A DNA stretch of 64,000 bases, taken from positions 310,001 through 374,000 of the forward strand of contig NZ_FOJU01000004.1 of assembly GCF_900111875.1 (NCBI RefSeq). Direction: 5' to 3'. The DNA comes from Poseidonocella pacifica (lineage in GTDB: Bacteria; Pseudomonadota; Alphaproteobacteria; Rhodobacterales; Rhodobacteraceae). The notes beneath the pieces were generated by a model that did no database searches, was not told the origin of the DNA, and worked only from the letters and a program-made list of their open reading frames with translations. The position numbers and the translations under genes are program-made. This document shows, piece after piece, positions 51,957 through 61,668 of this stretch. How positions within the stretch are numbered: the stretch's first letter is position 1; each line of letters begins with the position of its first letter.

Positions 51957-54506
51957 ATGTTCGCGTCCATTTTCCAAGGCCTCACATCGCTTTTGCTGGC
52001 CGGGGCCTTCTTTTACGCCATCCTCGTCGCAGACTGCCTGCGATTCCGGCGGCGGGCGCAACAGGTACTCATCGGGCTGGTTTTCGGCGTGCTCGTGGTT
52101 TCGCTGTCCATGACGGCGTATGTACTCGAACCCCGGGGCGTGCGGCTCAATGCGATCGCTGGCCCGCTTGTCTTTGCGGGCTATCTGGGCGGCCCTTTGA
52201 GCGGATTTCTGGCCGGGACGATCGGGGCCATTTTCTCGCTTTCCAAGGGTGGGCCAGTTCCCGTCGTCGGTGTCTTCATGCAATTGGCCATTCCTACTGT
52301 CGGGATGCTCGTCGCCTACCTGCGCCCGCCTGCGAACTGGCCGATGATACCGAAACGCGCCATTCCTCCAATCATCATCGGGTTTCTGACGCTCTTCATC
52401 TTTCCAATCCTCTATGTCGGGTCCTCCTTTCCGGGGGGTGGGGGCTATTTGACGGCGGCGCGGTCTGCGCTGATCTTCATGGGTGTCGGCATACTCTCCA
52501 TTTTCGTGACGTGGCAAATCCTCACCTACGCCACGCGTTTTGCATTCGATTCCGCGCGCGCCGCAGAATTGTCGCGGCGGTTGGATCTGACGCTTCGCCA
52601 TTCCGGGATGGGGATGTTTGAGCGGACGGTAGGGGAATCGGACGTATATTTCGATGCGGGCATGGCCGCGGCCTATGGGCTGGATATCAAGCCGGGGATG
52701 GTGCCGATGTCCACGTGGGCCGCGCTGATCCACCCTGACGATCTTCCCACATTGCAAGCTGAATTCGCCAAGGCCGACTCCGGCGAGCGGGAGCGCGACC
52801 GCATCGATTTCCGTATCATCCGCACGGATGGCGACGTGCGTTACATGCGGGCACACTGGGTCGGGGGTGGCCTCAGGGATGGCAAGCCAACCCGCGTGTT
52901 CGGGGTACAGGCCGACCTGACCGACATCCGCGCGTCGGAGCGGCAGCATCGTGAAACCGTCGACCGCATCGCCGTCATCGCGGAAAACCTGCCCGGCGTG
53001 ATGTTCCAGTCCGACGTGACGGACCGGAACAATACCAAGCTGTTGTACGTCAGCCCCAAGTGCAAAGAGATATGGGGGTATACCGACGAGGAAATCTATG
53101 CCGATCGCGGCATCTTTGCCCGGTGCCATGATCCCGAGGATCTGCCGCGTTTCTACAAGGCGATGAGCCAAAGTGTTGAGACGGGCAAGAAGGTCACGCA
53201 CCGGTTCCGCATCACCGCGCGCGATGGCACCGTTCGTTGGCTCGACTATCACGGCGCCAGTTCCACCAAGAATGGGCGCGTTCTGCTTGAATCCATCGTG
53301 CTCGACGTGACCCGAGAGGTTGCCGTGCAGGAACAGGTGGAGAAGGAACGCGAAATCTCCTACCGCGCCCAGAAATCCGAGAGCATCGGCATGCTCACCG
53401 GCGGGGTAGCGCATGATTTCAACAACCTGCTCGCGGTGATCCTCGGCAATCTCGAACTGCTCAGCGATGAGAACGATCCGGAGATGAAAGCCCGCCTGAT
53501 CGGCGCGGCAACGTCGGCAACCATGCGGGGCGCCGACCTGACCAAAAGCCTGCTCGCCTTTGCGCGCAAGGCGCGGCTCAAACCGGAGGTGCTGCATCTC
53601 AACACGGTGGTGAGTGAGGCCAAGAACTGGATGGGCCGTGCCCTGCCAGAGAGTGTTGCGGTGGAAACCTCGCTTTTGGCCGGGCTATGGCCGATCAAGG
53701 TGGATCGCACCTCACTCGAAAGCGCGCTGCTCAACCTGATCCTGAACGCCCGCGATGCGATGGACAACGCCGGCAAGCTGACAATTGAGACCTCCAATGT
53801 CCGCATCGATCAGGCCTATGTGGATTCCCGACAAGAAGAAGTCCCGCCGGGGCGCTATGTCATGCTCGCCGTCAGCGACACTGGCTCCGGAATCAAGGAG
53901 GAGGATATTGCCTCCATCTTCGAGCCATTCTTCACCACCAAGCCCCAAGGGCTGGGCTCGGGTCTTGGCCTGTCGATGGCCTTCGGATTCGTGCGTCAAT
54001 CGGGGGGAACGATCCAAGTCTATTCCGAGGTGGGCGAGGGCACGAGCTTCAAGCTCTATTTCCCGGTCGCCGAAGATGCCGATGTGAAACCCGCCGGGAC
54101 TGGCCGCGCGCCAAAGCCTGCCGTCGGAACCGGCAAGCGGATCCTTCTGGCCGAGGACGAAGATCCGGTGCGCGAAACTCTGGTGACCATCCTTGAACGC
54201 GCAGGCTATGACGTGACGCCCGCGATGAATGGCGATCACGCCTTTGCCCTCTTTGAGGCCGATCCGACATTCGATCTCTTGCTGACCGATATCGTCATGC
54301 CGGGGGAGCTTCAGGGCACGCACCTCTCCCGCGCCGTTCGGGCAATCAGGGATGATCTGCCCGTCGTCTTCATGTCCGGATATGCGAGCGAAGCCACGGT
54401 GCATGGCAATGGGCTTCGCCCAGAGGATATCCGCCTGATGAAACCCGTCCAGCGCGAAGACCTTTTCGCCGCCTTGTCAAACGCGGTCCGTCGCAACCCT
54501 GACTGA
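51957..54506 (+). CDS. Hybrid histidine kinase with LytS-type membrane sensor
   Basis: An 849-residue membrane kinase. The N-terminal 5TM-5TMR-like region (about residues 1-190; GPLSGFLAGTIGAIFSL, YLGG) is followed by two PAS domains (about 210-330 and 345-465), a HisKA-type domain with His486 in GGVAHDFNNLLAVILGNLE, an HATPase (SDTGSGIKEEDIASIFEPFFTTK) and a C-terminal receiver with Asp778 (LLLTDIVMPG). ATG 51957 follows GAGGA at good spacing; the 57-base longer frame is unlikely. The partner regulator is not adjacent. Confidence 0.92.
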   Translation: MFASIFQGLTSLLLAGAFFYAILVADCLRFRRRAQQVLIGLVFGVLVVSLSMTAYVLEPRGVRLNAIAGPLVFAGYLGGPLSGFLAGTIGAIFSLSKGGPVPVVGVFMQLAIPTVGMLVAYLRPPANWPMIPKRAIPPIIIGFLTLFIFPILYVGSSFPGGGGYLTAARSALIFMGVGILSIFVTWQILTYATRFAFDSARAAELSRRLDLTLRHSGMGMFERTVGESDVYFDAGMAAAYGLDIKPGMVPMSTWAALIHPDDLPTLQAEFAKADSGERERDRIDFRIIRTDGDVRYMRAHWVGGGLRDGKPTRVFGVQADLTDIRASERQHRETVDRIAVIAENLPGVMFQSDVTDRNNTKLLYVSPKCKEIWGYTDEEIYADRGIFARCHDPEDLPRFYKAMSQSVETGKKVTHRFRITARDGTVRWLDYHGASSTKNGRVLLESIVLDVTREVAVQEQVEKEREISYRAQKSESIGMLTGGVAHDFNNLLAVILGNLELLSDENDPEMKARLIGAATSATMRGADLTKSLLAFARKARLKPEVLHLNTVVSEAKNWMGRALPESVAVETSLLAGLWPIKVDRTSLESALLNLILNARDAMDNAGKLTIETSNVRIDQAYVDSRQEEVPPGRYVMLAVSDTGSGIKEEDIASIFEPFFTTKPQGLGSGLGLSMAFGFVRQSGGTIQVYSEVGEGTSFKLYFPVAEDADVKPAGTGRAPKPAVGTGKRILLAEDEDPVRETLVTILERAGYDVTPAMNGDHAFALFEADPTFDLLLTDIVMPGELQGTHLSRAVRAIRDDLPVVFMSGYASEATVHGNGLRPEDIRLMKPVQREDLFAALSNAVRRNPD

Positions 54507-54512
54507 GGGGCT

Positions 54513-54531
54513 GGGCGGGTTAATCCCGCCC
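54513..54531 (+). terminator. Hairpin after the hybrid kinase
   Basis: GGGCGGG (54513-54519) and CCCGCCC (54525-54531) form a perfect seven-pair stem over TTAAT, seven bases after the kinase stop. There is no clear T-run, so it is a weak or Rho-assisted terminator. Confidence 0.5.
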
Positions 54532-54570
54532 CCGTGCGCGCCGTTAATCCGGCCCGACCGCGCGAAGGGA

Positions 54571-54610
54571 GTCATACAAATGTCATACGCGAGTCATACG
54601 CCTGTCATAC
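54571..54610. repeat. Four-copy GTCATAC array, 11-bp period
   Basis: GTCATAC occurs at 54571, 54582, 54593 and 54604, each exactly 11 bases apart with variable four-base spacers; the base before each copy alternates A, T, A, T. One inverted copy, GTATGAC, lies at 54675-54681. Seven-base units every 11 bp are how PhoB/OmpR-type regulators bind, the Pho box being tandem CTGTCAT units. The array sits between two convergent genes (kinase end 54506, metG end 54697), so the target gene is unclear. Confidence 0.8.
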
Positions 54611-54696
54611 ACGCCGTTTGGCCTGTTTTCACAGGTTAACCCGCCCGTTTCCGGGGGGTGCCGTTCAACCGTGTGTATGACGCTGCGCGCGGTGGT

Positions 54697-56409
54697 TTAA
54701 TCCCGAAGCCCGGAAAACCGCGTCGCCCAATCCTCGCGCTGATCGTCCGTGATCTTGGCAAACAGGGTCTCCGGCACCGTGAAGGCATGACCGGGCGCAA
54801 GGCGGCTCAACGCCGTCTCCATATCCGCCGGCCAACCGTCAGTCTCGACCCCCATGGCCTCCAGCAGCGCGGCTGATGCATCGGGGATGAAGGGTGCCGA
54901 CAACACGGCATAAAGCGGGATGAGGTTAAGCGCCAAACGGATCTGCGCCGCTGCCTGTTCGGGGTTTTCCTTGAAGGTCGACCACGGGGCGGCATCCTGC
55001 AAATACTCGTTCCCAAGCACCCACGCGGCCCGCAGCGCCGCCGCGGCCTTGCGGACCTCGATGGCGTCCATATGCCCTTCATAGGCCCGGACCTGCGCCG
55101 CGATATCGGCAATAAGCTGTGCCTCGCGCGCGCCCAGCGCCCCGCCCGTGGGAACCTCTTCCCCGAACTTGGAACGACAGAATTTGGTCACGCGGCTGAC
55201 GAAATTCCCAAGGACATCAGCAAGATCCTTGTTCACCGAGGCTTGGAAATTCTCCCACGTAAATTCGCTGTCGGAGCTTTCCGGCGCATGGGACAGAAGC
55301 CACCAGCGCCAGTAATCCGCAGGCAGGATCTCCAGCGCCTGATCCATGAAGACACCGCGCCCTTGGCTGGTGCTGAACTGGCCGCCGTCATAGTTCAAGT
55401 AGTTGAAGGATTTGACATAATCCACCAGCTTCCAAGGCTCGCCACTGCCCAGAATGGTCGCGGGGAAAGAGAGCGTGTGGAACGGCACGTTGTCCTTGCC
55501 CATGAATTGCGTATAGCGCACGTCGTCCGCGCCCTTGTCGGTACGCCACCAACGTTCCCAATCCGTGCCCTTGCCCGCATCAACCCATTCCTGAGCCGCC
55601 GCGATATATTCGATCGGCGCATCGAACCACACGTAGAAAACCTTGCCCTCCATGCCGGGCCAGTCCTCTTCGCCGCGCTTGACGGGAACGCCCCAGTCGA
55701 GATCTCGGGTGATCCCGCGATCCTGAAGCCCGTCGCCGTCATTCAGCCATTTCTTGGCGATCGACGTCGTGAGGATCGGCCAGCCCTCGCGGGTATCGAT
55801 CCACTCTTCCAGCTGATCTTTCATCTTCGACTGGCAAAGATAGAGGTGCTTGGTCTCGCGCACCTCAAGATCGGTGGAGCCTGAAATCGCGCTGCGCGGG
55901 TCGATCAGGTCGGTCGGGTCAAGCTGCTTGGTGCAGTTCTCGCATTGGTCGCCGCGCGCCTTGTCGTACCCGCAGTTGGGGCAGGTCCCTTCGATATACC
56001 GGTCAGGCAGAAAACGCCCGTCCGCGTTGGAAAAGACCTGCTTTTCACTGACTTCCCGGATCAGCCCGGCCTCGGCCAGACGTCCGGCGAAATGCTGTGT
56101 GAGCTTCTGGTTCTGCGGCGAGGACGAGCGCCCGAAATGGTCAAAGGACAGGCGAAACCCCTCGGCGATCCGGGCCTGAACTTCGTGCATTTCGGCGCAG
56201 TATTCGGCTACCGGCTTGCCCGCCTTGGCGGCGGCAAGTTCCGCCGGCGTGCCATGCTCGTCGGTGGCGCAGAGGAACATGACCTCATTGCCGCGCCCGC
56301 GCTGATACCGGGCGTAAAGATCGGCAGGCAGTTGAGAGCCGACGAGATTTCCGAGGTGCTTGATCCCGTTGATATAAGGGATCGCCGAGGTGATGAGGTG
56401 TCTGGTCAT
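54697..56409 (-). CDS. metG: Methionine-tRNA ligase
   Basis: A 570-residue class I synthetase. The HIGH-like motif is HLGN (KHLGNLVG, residues 18-24), and zinc knuckles are [17 protein letters not shown]. The KMSKS position reads FSTSQG, a weakened form I recall from this clade. Anticodon-binding helices occupy about 400-560; the C-terminal tRNA-binding domain of longer MetRS is absent. It ends inside a region of repeats. Confidence 0.94.
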   Translation of the reverse strand: MTRHLITSAIPYINGIKHLGNLVGSQLPADLYARYQRGRGNEVMFLCATDEHGTPAELAAAKAGKPVAEYCAEMHEVQARIAEGFRLSFDHFGRSSSPQNQKLTQHFAGRLAEAGLIREVSEKQVFSNADGRFLPDRYIEGTCPNCGYDKARGDQCENCTKQLDPTDLIDPRSAISGSTDLEVRETKHLYLCQSKMKDQLEEWIDTREGWPILTTSIAKKWLNDGDGLQDRGITRDLDWGVPVKRGEEDWPGMEGKVFYVWFDAPIEYIAAAQEWVDAGKGTDWERWWRTDKGADDVRYTQFMGKDNVPFHTLSFPATILGSGEPWKLVDYVKSFNYLNYDGGQFSTSQGRGVFMDQALEILPADYWRWWLLSHAPESSDSEFTWENFQASVNKDLADVLGNFVSRVTKFCRSKFGEEVPTGGALGAREAQLIADIAAQVRAYEGHMDAIEVRKAAAALRAAWVLGNEYLQDAAPWSTFKENPEQAAAQIRLALNLIPLYAVLSAPFIPDASAALLEAMGVETDGWPADMETALSRLAPGHAFTVPETLFAKITDDQREDWATRFSGLRD

Positions 56410-56625
56410 GTCCGGGCCCTTGTCCGACGTGTTGGCGCCTCCTTTAGCGCATGGCTTCTTGGAGAACCACAGTCATCTCCGGGTATGGATTCCCGCATTG
56501 GTCTATGGGGCCCCTCCCGTGGTATGGTTAATGCATCCGGCCGGAGCGCTGGCGCCTCATTTGGGCTGCCGCACCGCGCGTCGCTGACCGGAATGTTTCC
56601 TCGTATATTTTTATAGGGTTCAGTC

Positions 56626-58341
56626 ATGTCCAATGCAGAGATTTTCCAACTGACGCCGGCCAATCAGGCCATCGTCGATGCTCGTGAGCGTCTGAGGGCC
56701 GATTTCATCCGCAAACCCGAGGCCCTGTGGCCGTGGTTCCCGTTCTGCAAGGTGCGCGTTCTTGTGGTCACGGACGGAAACCTTGATTTCTCCGACGGTG
56801 ATTTCGGCCTCGCGACCTTCATCCGCACCTTGCTCGATTCCGTTGTTCCCGCGCGCTTTGAGGTGACGCTGGGCCATCTCTATAACCGCAGCGGCAACGC
56901 GATGATGGAGTTCGAGCCGCGCATCAAGAAACGCGTCCCTTCCTTCAAGTTCGACGACACCGATGATTTCGCCCCCGGCATGTTCGATGTGGTCTTTCTG
57001 TTCGGGATCAGCACCTCGATCGGGGGGCGAGGCACGGCATCGGATGGCAACCCGTACCCGTCCAGCCAGTTCGCCGATACGGAGCTTCAGGCAATCGCCG
57101 AGTTTCAGAATGGCGGTGGCGGGCTGTTCGCAACGGGCGATCACGCGGCCCTCGGCAGGTTCATGGGGCAGGCACTCCCGCGCGCGGGCAAGATGCGCCT
57201 GTGGGAGAGTACCTCGTCCAACAATGACCTCGATGAGGTTTCCATGGGCGGCCCGCGTCGCAACGATACCAACCGGCCCGGCGATCCCGGTTCCCAATTC
57301 GAGGATCAGGCCGACGACGTGCCGCAAGGCGTCATCCCCAAGATCTACTCGGCCTCCAATTGGCTGTTCAAATACTCTTTCCCGCATCCCTTGCTGTGCG
57401 GTCCAAACGGGGTCATCCGCGTGATGCCCGACCACCCGCATGAAGGCGAATGTGTGGAGCCGACCAACACCAGCAGCACGCTATCCTTCAAGAGCAACCT
57501 CGGCCCGGAATTCCCCAACGCGACGGACGCGGGCCCCAAACCTCTGCCGGAGATCATCTCGACCAATATCGTGCTGGCGGGAACCACTTCGGGCGGAAAA
57601 GATCCTACAGTGGGTCACAGCTTTGGTGGCATCTGTGCCTACAACGGGCATCGGGCAGGCGTGGGCCGTGTTGTGACCGATGCGACCTGGCACCATTTCG
57701 TCAACGTCAATCTCGTGGGTTACACCAGCCTGCCGAACGATACAGTGAAAGGGCAGGGGTTCCTCGCATCGAGCGCGGGTCAGGCACATCTGGAGAACAT
57801 CCGCGCCTATTTCCGGAATCTCGCGGTCTGGCTCTCCCGCAAGTCCAACATCTCCTGCATGAATTCGGGATGGGTGGTCTATCTCTATCACAATGAGCGG
57901 GTGATGGAGGCCGTGCTGACACGGACGGATTTCAAATTTGCGGAGCTTGATACCTATCACCTGTGGGAGATCGGCCATCATGCTCGTGATGTGCTGGGTA
58001 AGTTCGCAAGCCGGTGCCAAAGCCGCAGGTTGATCCTCGATCTGGTCTGGCCTGAATACAAGCTGGAGCTTCCCAACGTTGATCCTTGGGTACATTTCGA
58101 TCCCAAGGAGCGGGAGACAGACATCCGGATCAACTGGATCAACGGCGATCACATCCTTGATGCCGCGCTCGGAGGTGCACTTGCGGCGGTACATTCCGAG
58201 ATCGGAGACCGCTTTGAGGAGCGTTACGACACCGACGAGGTGAAAAAGGTCGCGCAAGAGGGCGCGCGAAAGGGGGCGTCGCTTGCAGTGAAGTCCTTGG
58301 GTGAAACCATGGAAGCATTTGCAAAACAGGTTAAGATGTAA
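56626..58341 (+). CDS. Large unrecognised protein, possible GATase-like N-terminal fold
   Basis: A 571-residue cytosolic-looking protein I do not recognise. Residues about 40-175 resemble a flavodoxin/class I amidotransferase-like or ThuA-like fold (KVRVLVVTDGNLDFSDGDFG, then FDVVFLFGI and GGGLFATGDHAALG), without an obvious Cys nucleophile. A middle part carries RVVTDATWHHFVNVNLVG. The C-terminal 70 residues look helical. No signal peptide or membrane segment is seen. It follows the divergent metG after 216 bases and is followed by a terminator-like hairpin. Confidence 0.85.
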   Translation: MSNAEIFQLTPANQAIVDARERLRADFIRKPEALWPWFPFCKVRVLVVTDGNLDFSDGDFGLATFIRTLLDSVVPARFEVTLGHLYNRSGNAMMEFEPRIKKRVPSFKFDDTDDFAPGMFDVVFLFGISTSIGGRGTASDGNPYPSSQFADTELQAIAEFQNGGGGLFATGDHAALGRFMGQALPRAGKMRLWESTSSNNDLDEVSMGGPRRNDTNRPGDPGSQFEDQADDVPQGVIPKIYSASNWLFKYSFPHPLLCGPNGVIRVMPDHPHEGECVEPTNTSSTLSFKSNLGPEFPNATDAGPKPLPEIISTNIVLAGTTSGGKDPTVGHSFGGICAYNGHRAGVGRVVTDATWHHFVNVNLVGYTSLPNDTVKGQGFLASSAGQAHLENIRAYFRNLAVWLSRKSNISCMNSGWVVYLYHNERVMEAVLTRTDFKFAELDTYHLWEIGHHARDVLGKFASRCQSRRLILDLVWPEYKLELPNVDPWVHFDPKERETDIRINWINGDHILDAALGGALAAVHSEIGDRFEERYDTDEVKKVAQEGARKGASLAVKSLGETMEAFAKQVKM

Positions 58342-58358
58342 CCTGCTGACTCAAAACC

Positions 58359-58388
58359 GTTTCTGGGCCCCGACCGAGGCCCGGAAAC
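58359..58388 (+). terminator. Hairpin after the unrecognised gene
   Basis: GTTTCTGGGCC (58359-58369) pairs with GGCCCGGAAAC (58378-58388), 11 pairs with one G-U, but with no T-run after it. It is placed 18 bases past the stop. Confidence 0.5.
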
Positions 58389-58525
58389 CCTGCTTCAAAG
58401 CCTGCCCTTCCACGCACATGATTTGTTAAACTGGCTCGGCGATAGAATCGCGGCCCATACGGCTTGCCTTCCCTATGGGGGGTGCGCATGCTGTCGCCGG
58501 AAACACGAGGGGCGGAGATTTACGT

Positions 58526-59572
58526 ATGAAAAAGAACCGGTTGGGCCGGACGGATCTGATGGTGTCGGAGCTGTGCCTTGGATCCATGACCTGGGGGTCG
58601 CAAAACGATCTTGATCAGGCACACGCGCAGATCGACTTGGCGTTGGATCGCGGGATCAACTTCATCGACACGGCAGAAATGTACCCCACGACCCCGATCC
58701 ACGAAGAGACGGTTGGTCGTACGGAGCGGATGATCGGTCTCTGGCTGGAGAAATACCCCGAGCGGCGCGATGATATGGTTCTTGCCACCAAGCACTCTGG
58801 GGAAGGTTTCAAATATGCTCGCGGCGGCGCGCCGATCTCGGCGGAAACCATCCCGGAAACTGTCGAAGGCAACCTGCGCCGGCTAAAGACGGATCACATT
58901 GACCTGTACCAATTTCACTGGCCCAACCGGGGAAGCTATGCCTTCCGCCAGAATTGGAGCTTCGATCCCACCGAGCAGAACCACGCCGAAACAGTGGACA
59001 ACATGCACGAGGTGATGGAAGCGCTGGCCAAAGAGTGCAAGCGTGGCACGATCCGGCACTTCGGCCTGTCCAACGAATCCGCTTGGGGCATGTCGCAGTG
59101 GGTGCGGCTCGCCGATGAGGGCGTTGGGCCCCGCGCCGTAAGTATCCAGAACGAATACTCCCTGCTGTGCCGCCTGTTCGACACGGATCTGGCAGAGCTT
59201 TGCCACCACGAGGATATCGGCCTGCTGGCCTATTCGCCGCTCGCTGCTGGCTTGCTGACTGGTAAATATCAGAATGGTCGCGTGCCCGCTGGTTCACGCA
59301 TGTCGATCAACGAAGAGCTTGGCGGGCGCAACACCCCGAATGCATTCGAAGCCGTGGCCGCCTATCAGCGGGTCGCCGACAAACACCGGCTCGATCTGGT
59401 CCAGATGTCGATTGCGTGGGCCAAGCAGCGGCCCTTCATGACGTCGGTCATCTTTGGTGCCACCAGCCTCGCGCAACTGCGCCTGATCATTGATGCGGCG
59501 GACCTGACCCTTCCGGAGGAGGTTTTGCTGGATATCGATATCGCGCACCGTGATTTCCCGATGCCCTACTGA
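58526..59572 (+). CDS. Aldo/keto reductase (Tas-like)
   Basis: A 348-residue NADPH-dependent AKR barrel. The catalytic Asp/Tyr/Lys/His are in FIDTAEMYP, LATKHSGE and LYQFHWPNR. The segment FGLSNESAWGMSQWV and the late VIFGATSLAQL match the Tas/YghZ-like AKR group. The ATG at 58526 follows GGCGGAG. Its stop overlaps that of the convergent EEP gene by seven bases. The substrate is unknown. Confidence 0.9.
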   Translation: MKKNRLGRTDLMVSELCLGSMTWGSQNDLDQAHAQIDLALDRGINFIDTAEMYPTTPIHEETVGRTERMIGLWLEKYPERRDDMVLATKHSGEGFKYARGGAPISAETIPETVEGNLRRLKTDHIDLYQFHWPNRGSYAFRQNWSFDPTEQNHAETVDNMHEVMEALAKECKRGTIRHFGLSNESAWGMSQWVRLADEGVGPRAVSIQNEYSLLCRLFDTDLAELCHHEDIGLLAYSPLAAGLLTGKYQNGRVPAGSRMSINEELGGRNTPNAFEAVAAYQRVADKHRLDLVQMSIAWAKQRPFMTSVIFGATSLAQLRLIIDAADLTLPEEVLLDIDIAHRDFPMPY

Positions 59573-60534
59573 GGACCCGTCGCGTCGAATTGCGCCCAGA
59601 GCAATCTGTGATCAGATAGGTGGTACCGTACGAAGGCGTCAAACCTCGTGCGTCCCTCCTGCTCCCATAGGTGCGAGAATACCGCGCCGTCGAAGTCAAA
59701 CACCCCTGAGGTTTGAAAGGCGGCGCCTGCCTGACCGGGGAAGAAGGCGATTTGGTCATAGTGCGTATCGCCGCCCGTCGTCGTTCCGATCCGTGTCTGG
59801 TGCTTTGGGATGAACAGCCCCCGCCGCGTCAGCGCTTCGAATACCAGATCGCCCGGCTCTGCCTTCGGCATGTTCAGATCGCCAATGACAATGACATTGC
59901 GGGTGTATGCGAATTGGCTCTTGCGGTTGAGATCCGCCCAGCGGCCGAGTGCATAGTTCTCCAGTGCCCTGCGGTTTTCGTGATAGGTGCTGGATGATCC
60001 ATAATAGAGGTGCGCATTCGCGATCGTGAGCCGCAGGCCCTCGCGGCGGAACGCCACCGCATAGGGATTCCGGTCGAAGCCATCAAACTTGCGATCTATC
60101 CCCGGCAGGCGGATGTACCGGGCCGACGCAGGCGGCACGGCGATTTCCCCGGCGAGTTCCAGAAGCTCAACCGCATCGCTGTCATAGAGAAAGGCCAGTC
60201 GCTCATTGTTCCCGCCCTTGTCGGTAAAGATCGCGCGCCAGCTCGAGGGCAGTCGTGCGCGGATCTGTTGCAACGCAGTCGTGTCCTGTTTGACCTCCTG
60301 AAGCGCAACGAGATCGAACCAGCCGATGAGGGAAGCCATAATGTCGAGATCGCGCGGATCCCGCTGTTGACCGGGATCGCCAAGGTTGGCGATGTTCCAA
60401 CTCGCCAGCAGAAGTTTCTCAGGTTGTCGCTGAGGTATCGCGCGCCCCGGTTGCTCCTGTCGCCACTGCTCCAGCGCGGCTATTTCTTCCGCAGGATCGT
60501 AGTCAAAGGGGTCGGGCCGGGGAAAGGGAGGCAT
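59566..60534 (-). CDS. Endonuclease/exonuclease/phosphatase-family protein
   Basis: A 322-residue EEP-fold protein. Motifs in order are LLASWNIANLGD, LVALQEVKQD, ERLAFLYDS, LTIANAHLYYG, NVIVIGDLNMPK and HLSDHRLLWAQ, the metal and catalytic residues of the DNase I superfamily. It has no signal peptide. It may be an intracellular nuclease or phosphodiesterase; the substrate cannot be told. Confidence 0.88.
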   Translation of the reverse strand: MPPFPRPDPFDYDPAEEIAALEQWRQEQPGRAIPQRQPEKLLLASWNIANLGDPGQQRDPRDLDIMASLIGWFDLVALQEVKQDTTALQQIRARLPSSWRAIFTDKGGNNERLAFLYDSDAVELLELAGEIAVPPASARYIRLPGIDRKFDGFDRNPYAVAFRREGLRLTIANAHLYYGSSSTYHENRRALENYALGRWADLNRKSQFAYTRNVIVIGDLNMPKAEPGDLVFEALTRRGLFIPKHQTRIGTTTGGDTHYDQIAFFPGQAGAAFQTSGVFDFDGAVFSHLWEQEGRTRFDAFVRYHLSDHRLLWAQFDATGPQ

Positions 60535-60728
60535 GAGGGCGCTCCGAAATGTTACGGTCCGGGGCAGCTTATCCCAGATCCGCGTGGGGCCTGATTCCGG
60601 ATTTCCTTACGTTAGGTAAATCTGCCCTGCGGCCAATGGGCCACGCGATCCCCTCGTGAGGGCCGGCGGAATGGACAGGGGTCATCGGGTTGGCGATAGT
60701 GTGCCTAGAAATCTGCAGGAGTTTTCGA

Positions 60729-60974
60729 ATGACGCGTTGGCTAACATTGCTATGCATGCCGCTTCTGGCCGGGTGCATCGAAAGCGCGGGCGGCGCCACA
60801 AGTAGCGCGGGCATTCCTGCCGGGCCGACAGAATACATGGTGCTGAATGGGCGCATGAACTTTGAGGCATGCCGCCAATCCGGGGGCTTGATCATCCGCG
60901 ATCCCGGCAACGCGATGGTGGCTTGCGATCCCACCGTGAAAGCTCCGCGCGAACTCGTGACCGAAGATCTCTAG
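60729..60974 (+). CDS. Small lipoprotein
   Basis: An 81-residue predicted lipoprotein. The signal peptide ends in the lipobox LLAGC (Cys16), and the mature part has two further cysteines (ACRQSGG, VACDPT) that could form a disulfide. The ATG at 60729 is used; the longer frame upstream has no signal shape. It is convergent with the DUF1624 gene through a shared CTAG. The function is unknown. Confidence 0.85.
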   Translation: MTRWLTLLCMPLLAGCIESAGGATSSAGIPAGPTEYMVLNGRMNFEACRQSGGLIIRDPGNAMVACDPTVKAPRELVTEDL

Positions 60975-61648
60975 GCGCTCAAGTGGGCCCAAAGCCCGAT
61001 CAGGCCAAGTAGCACTGGTTGGTGGATGAGGTAGATAATCAGACTGTGCCGCCCGGCCCATAGCGCGGGGCGGGTCCAACCGGGCGCAGGGGGCGTCTTC
61101 GAAAGCGGGTGCATCCGGGCCAGCGCGACCCCGAGCAGACACCACCCCGCCCATGGCAGCATCGGTTCATAGTCCATCGCGGCGCGCGGCGCGGTATGAA
61201 ACCCGAGCCACATAAGCCATGTCTGGGTATGGACTGCGCCCCAGAGTTGCGGGGCGGTGAGCACTACAAGAGCCGCACTCAGCGTCGTCCAGATCGGTGC
61301 GCGCAGGAAAAGCAAAGCCAGCAGCGATGATGCCGCGATGGCATGCAAAATACCGAAATAGACAAATTGCCCGGGCGCATAGAGCCACGTCGCCACCGTG
61401 ATCGCCAATGCGGCGGCGCTGATCTTGCAAAACCGTCGCCAGAACGGGCCCCAGCGAATGCCGCTCCCATGGGACAGGGTCAGGGAAATGCCGGAAATGA
61501 GAAGGAAGCTCCCTGCGGTGATTATGGAGAGTAACCGCCAGTGGGCGAGCCGGGGCGTGAGGGGATCTATCAATCCAAACAGCGCGAGATCGTACACCGT
61601 ATGAAACAGGACCATTCCCAGCAGGGCCAGTGCCCGTGCCAGATCCAA
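60971..61648 (-). CDS. DUF1624 / HGSNAT-like membrane protein
   Basis: A 225-residue protein with about six or seven transmembrane segments and the conserved N-terminal DLARALALLGMVLFHTVYDL of the heparan-alpha-glucosaminide N-acetyltransferase-like family. The start is not firm: the frame begins TTG at 61648 without a proper ribosome site, and an in-frame CTG at 61672 would add eight residues. Upstream the nudix gene ends at 61669, so the genes abut or overlap. The acyl substrate is unknown. Confidence 0.8.
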   Translation of the reverse strand: MDLARALALLGMVLFHTVYDLALFGLIDPLTPRLAHWRLLSIITAGSFLLISGISLTLSHGSGIRWGPFWRRFCKISAAALAITVATWLYAPGQFVYFGILHAIAASSLLALLFLRAPIWTTLSAALVVLTAPQLWGAVHTQTWLMWLGFHTAPRAAMDYEPMLPWAGWCLLGVALARMHPLSKTPPAPGWTRPALWAGRHSLIIYLIHQPVLLGLIGLWAHLSA

Positions 61649-61668
61649 TGCCTCGATCCGTTCAGCAC

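Noticed and set aside
54571-54681. GTCATAC units considered as a CRISPR array or plasmid iterons
   Set aside because: Units are seven bases with four-base spacers, far from CRISPR geometry, and no replication gene is near; a regulator site fits better.
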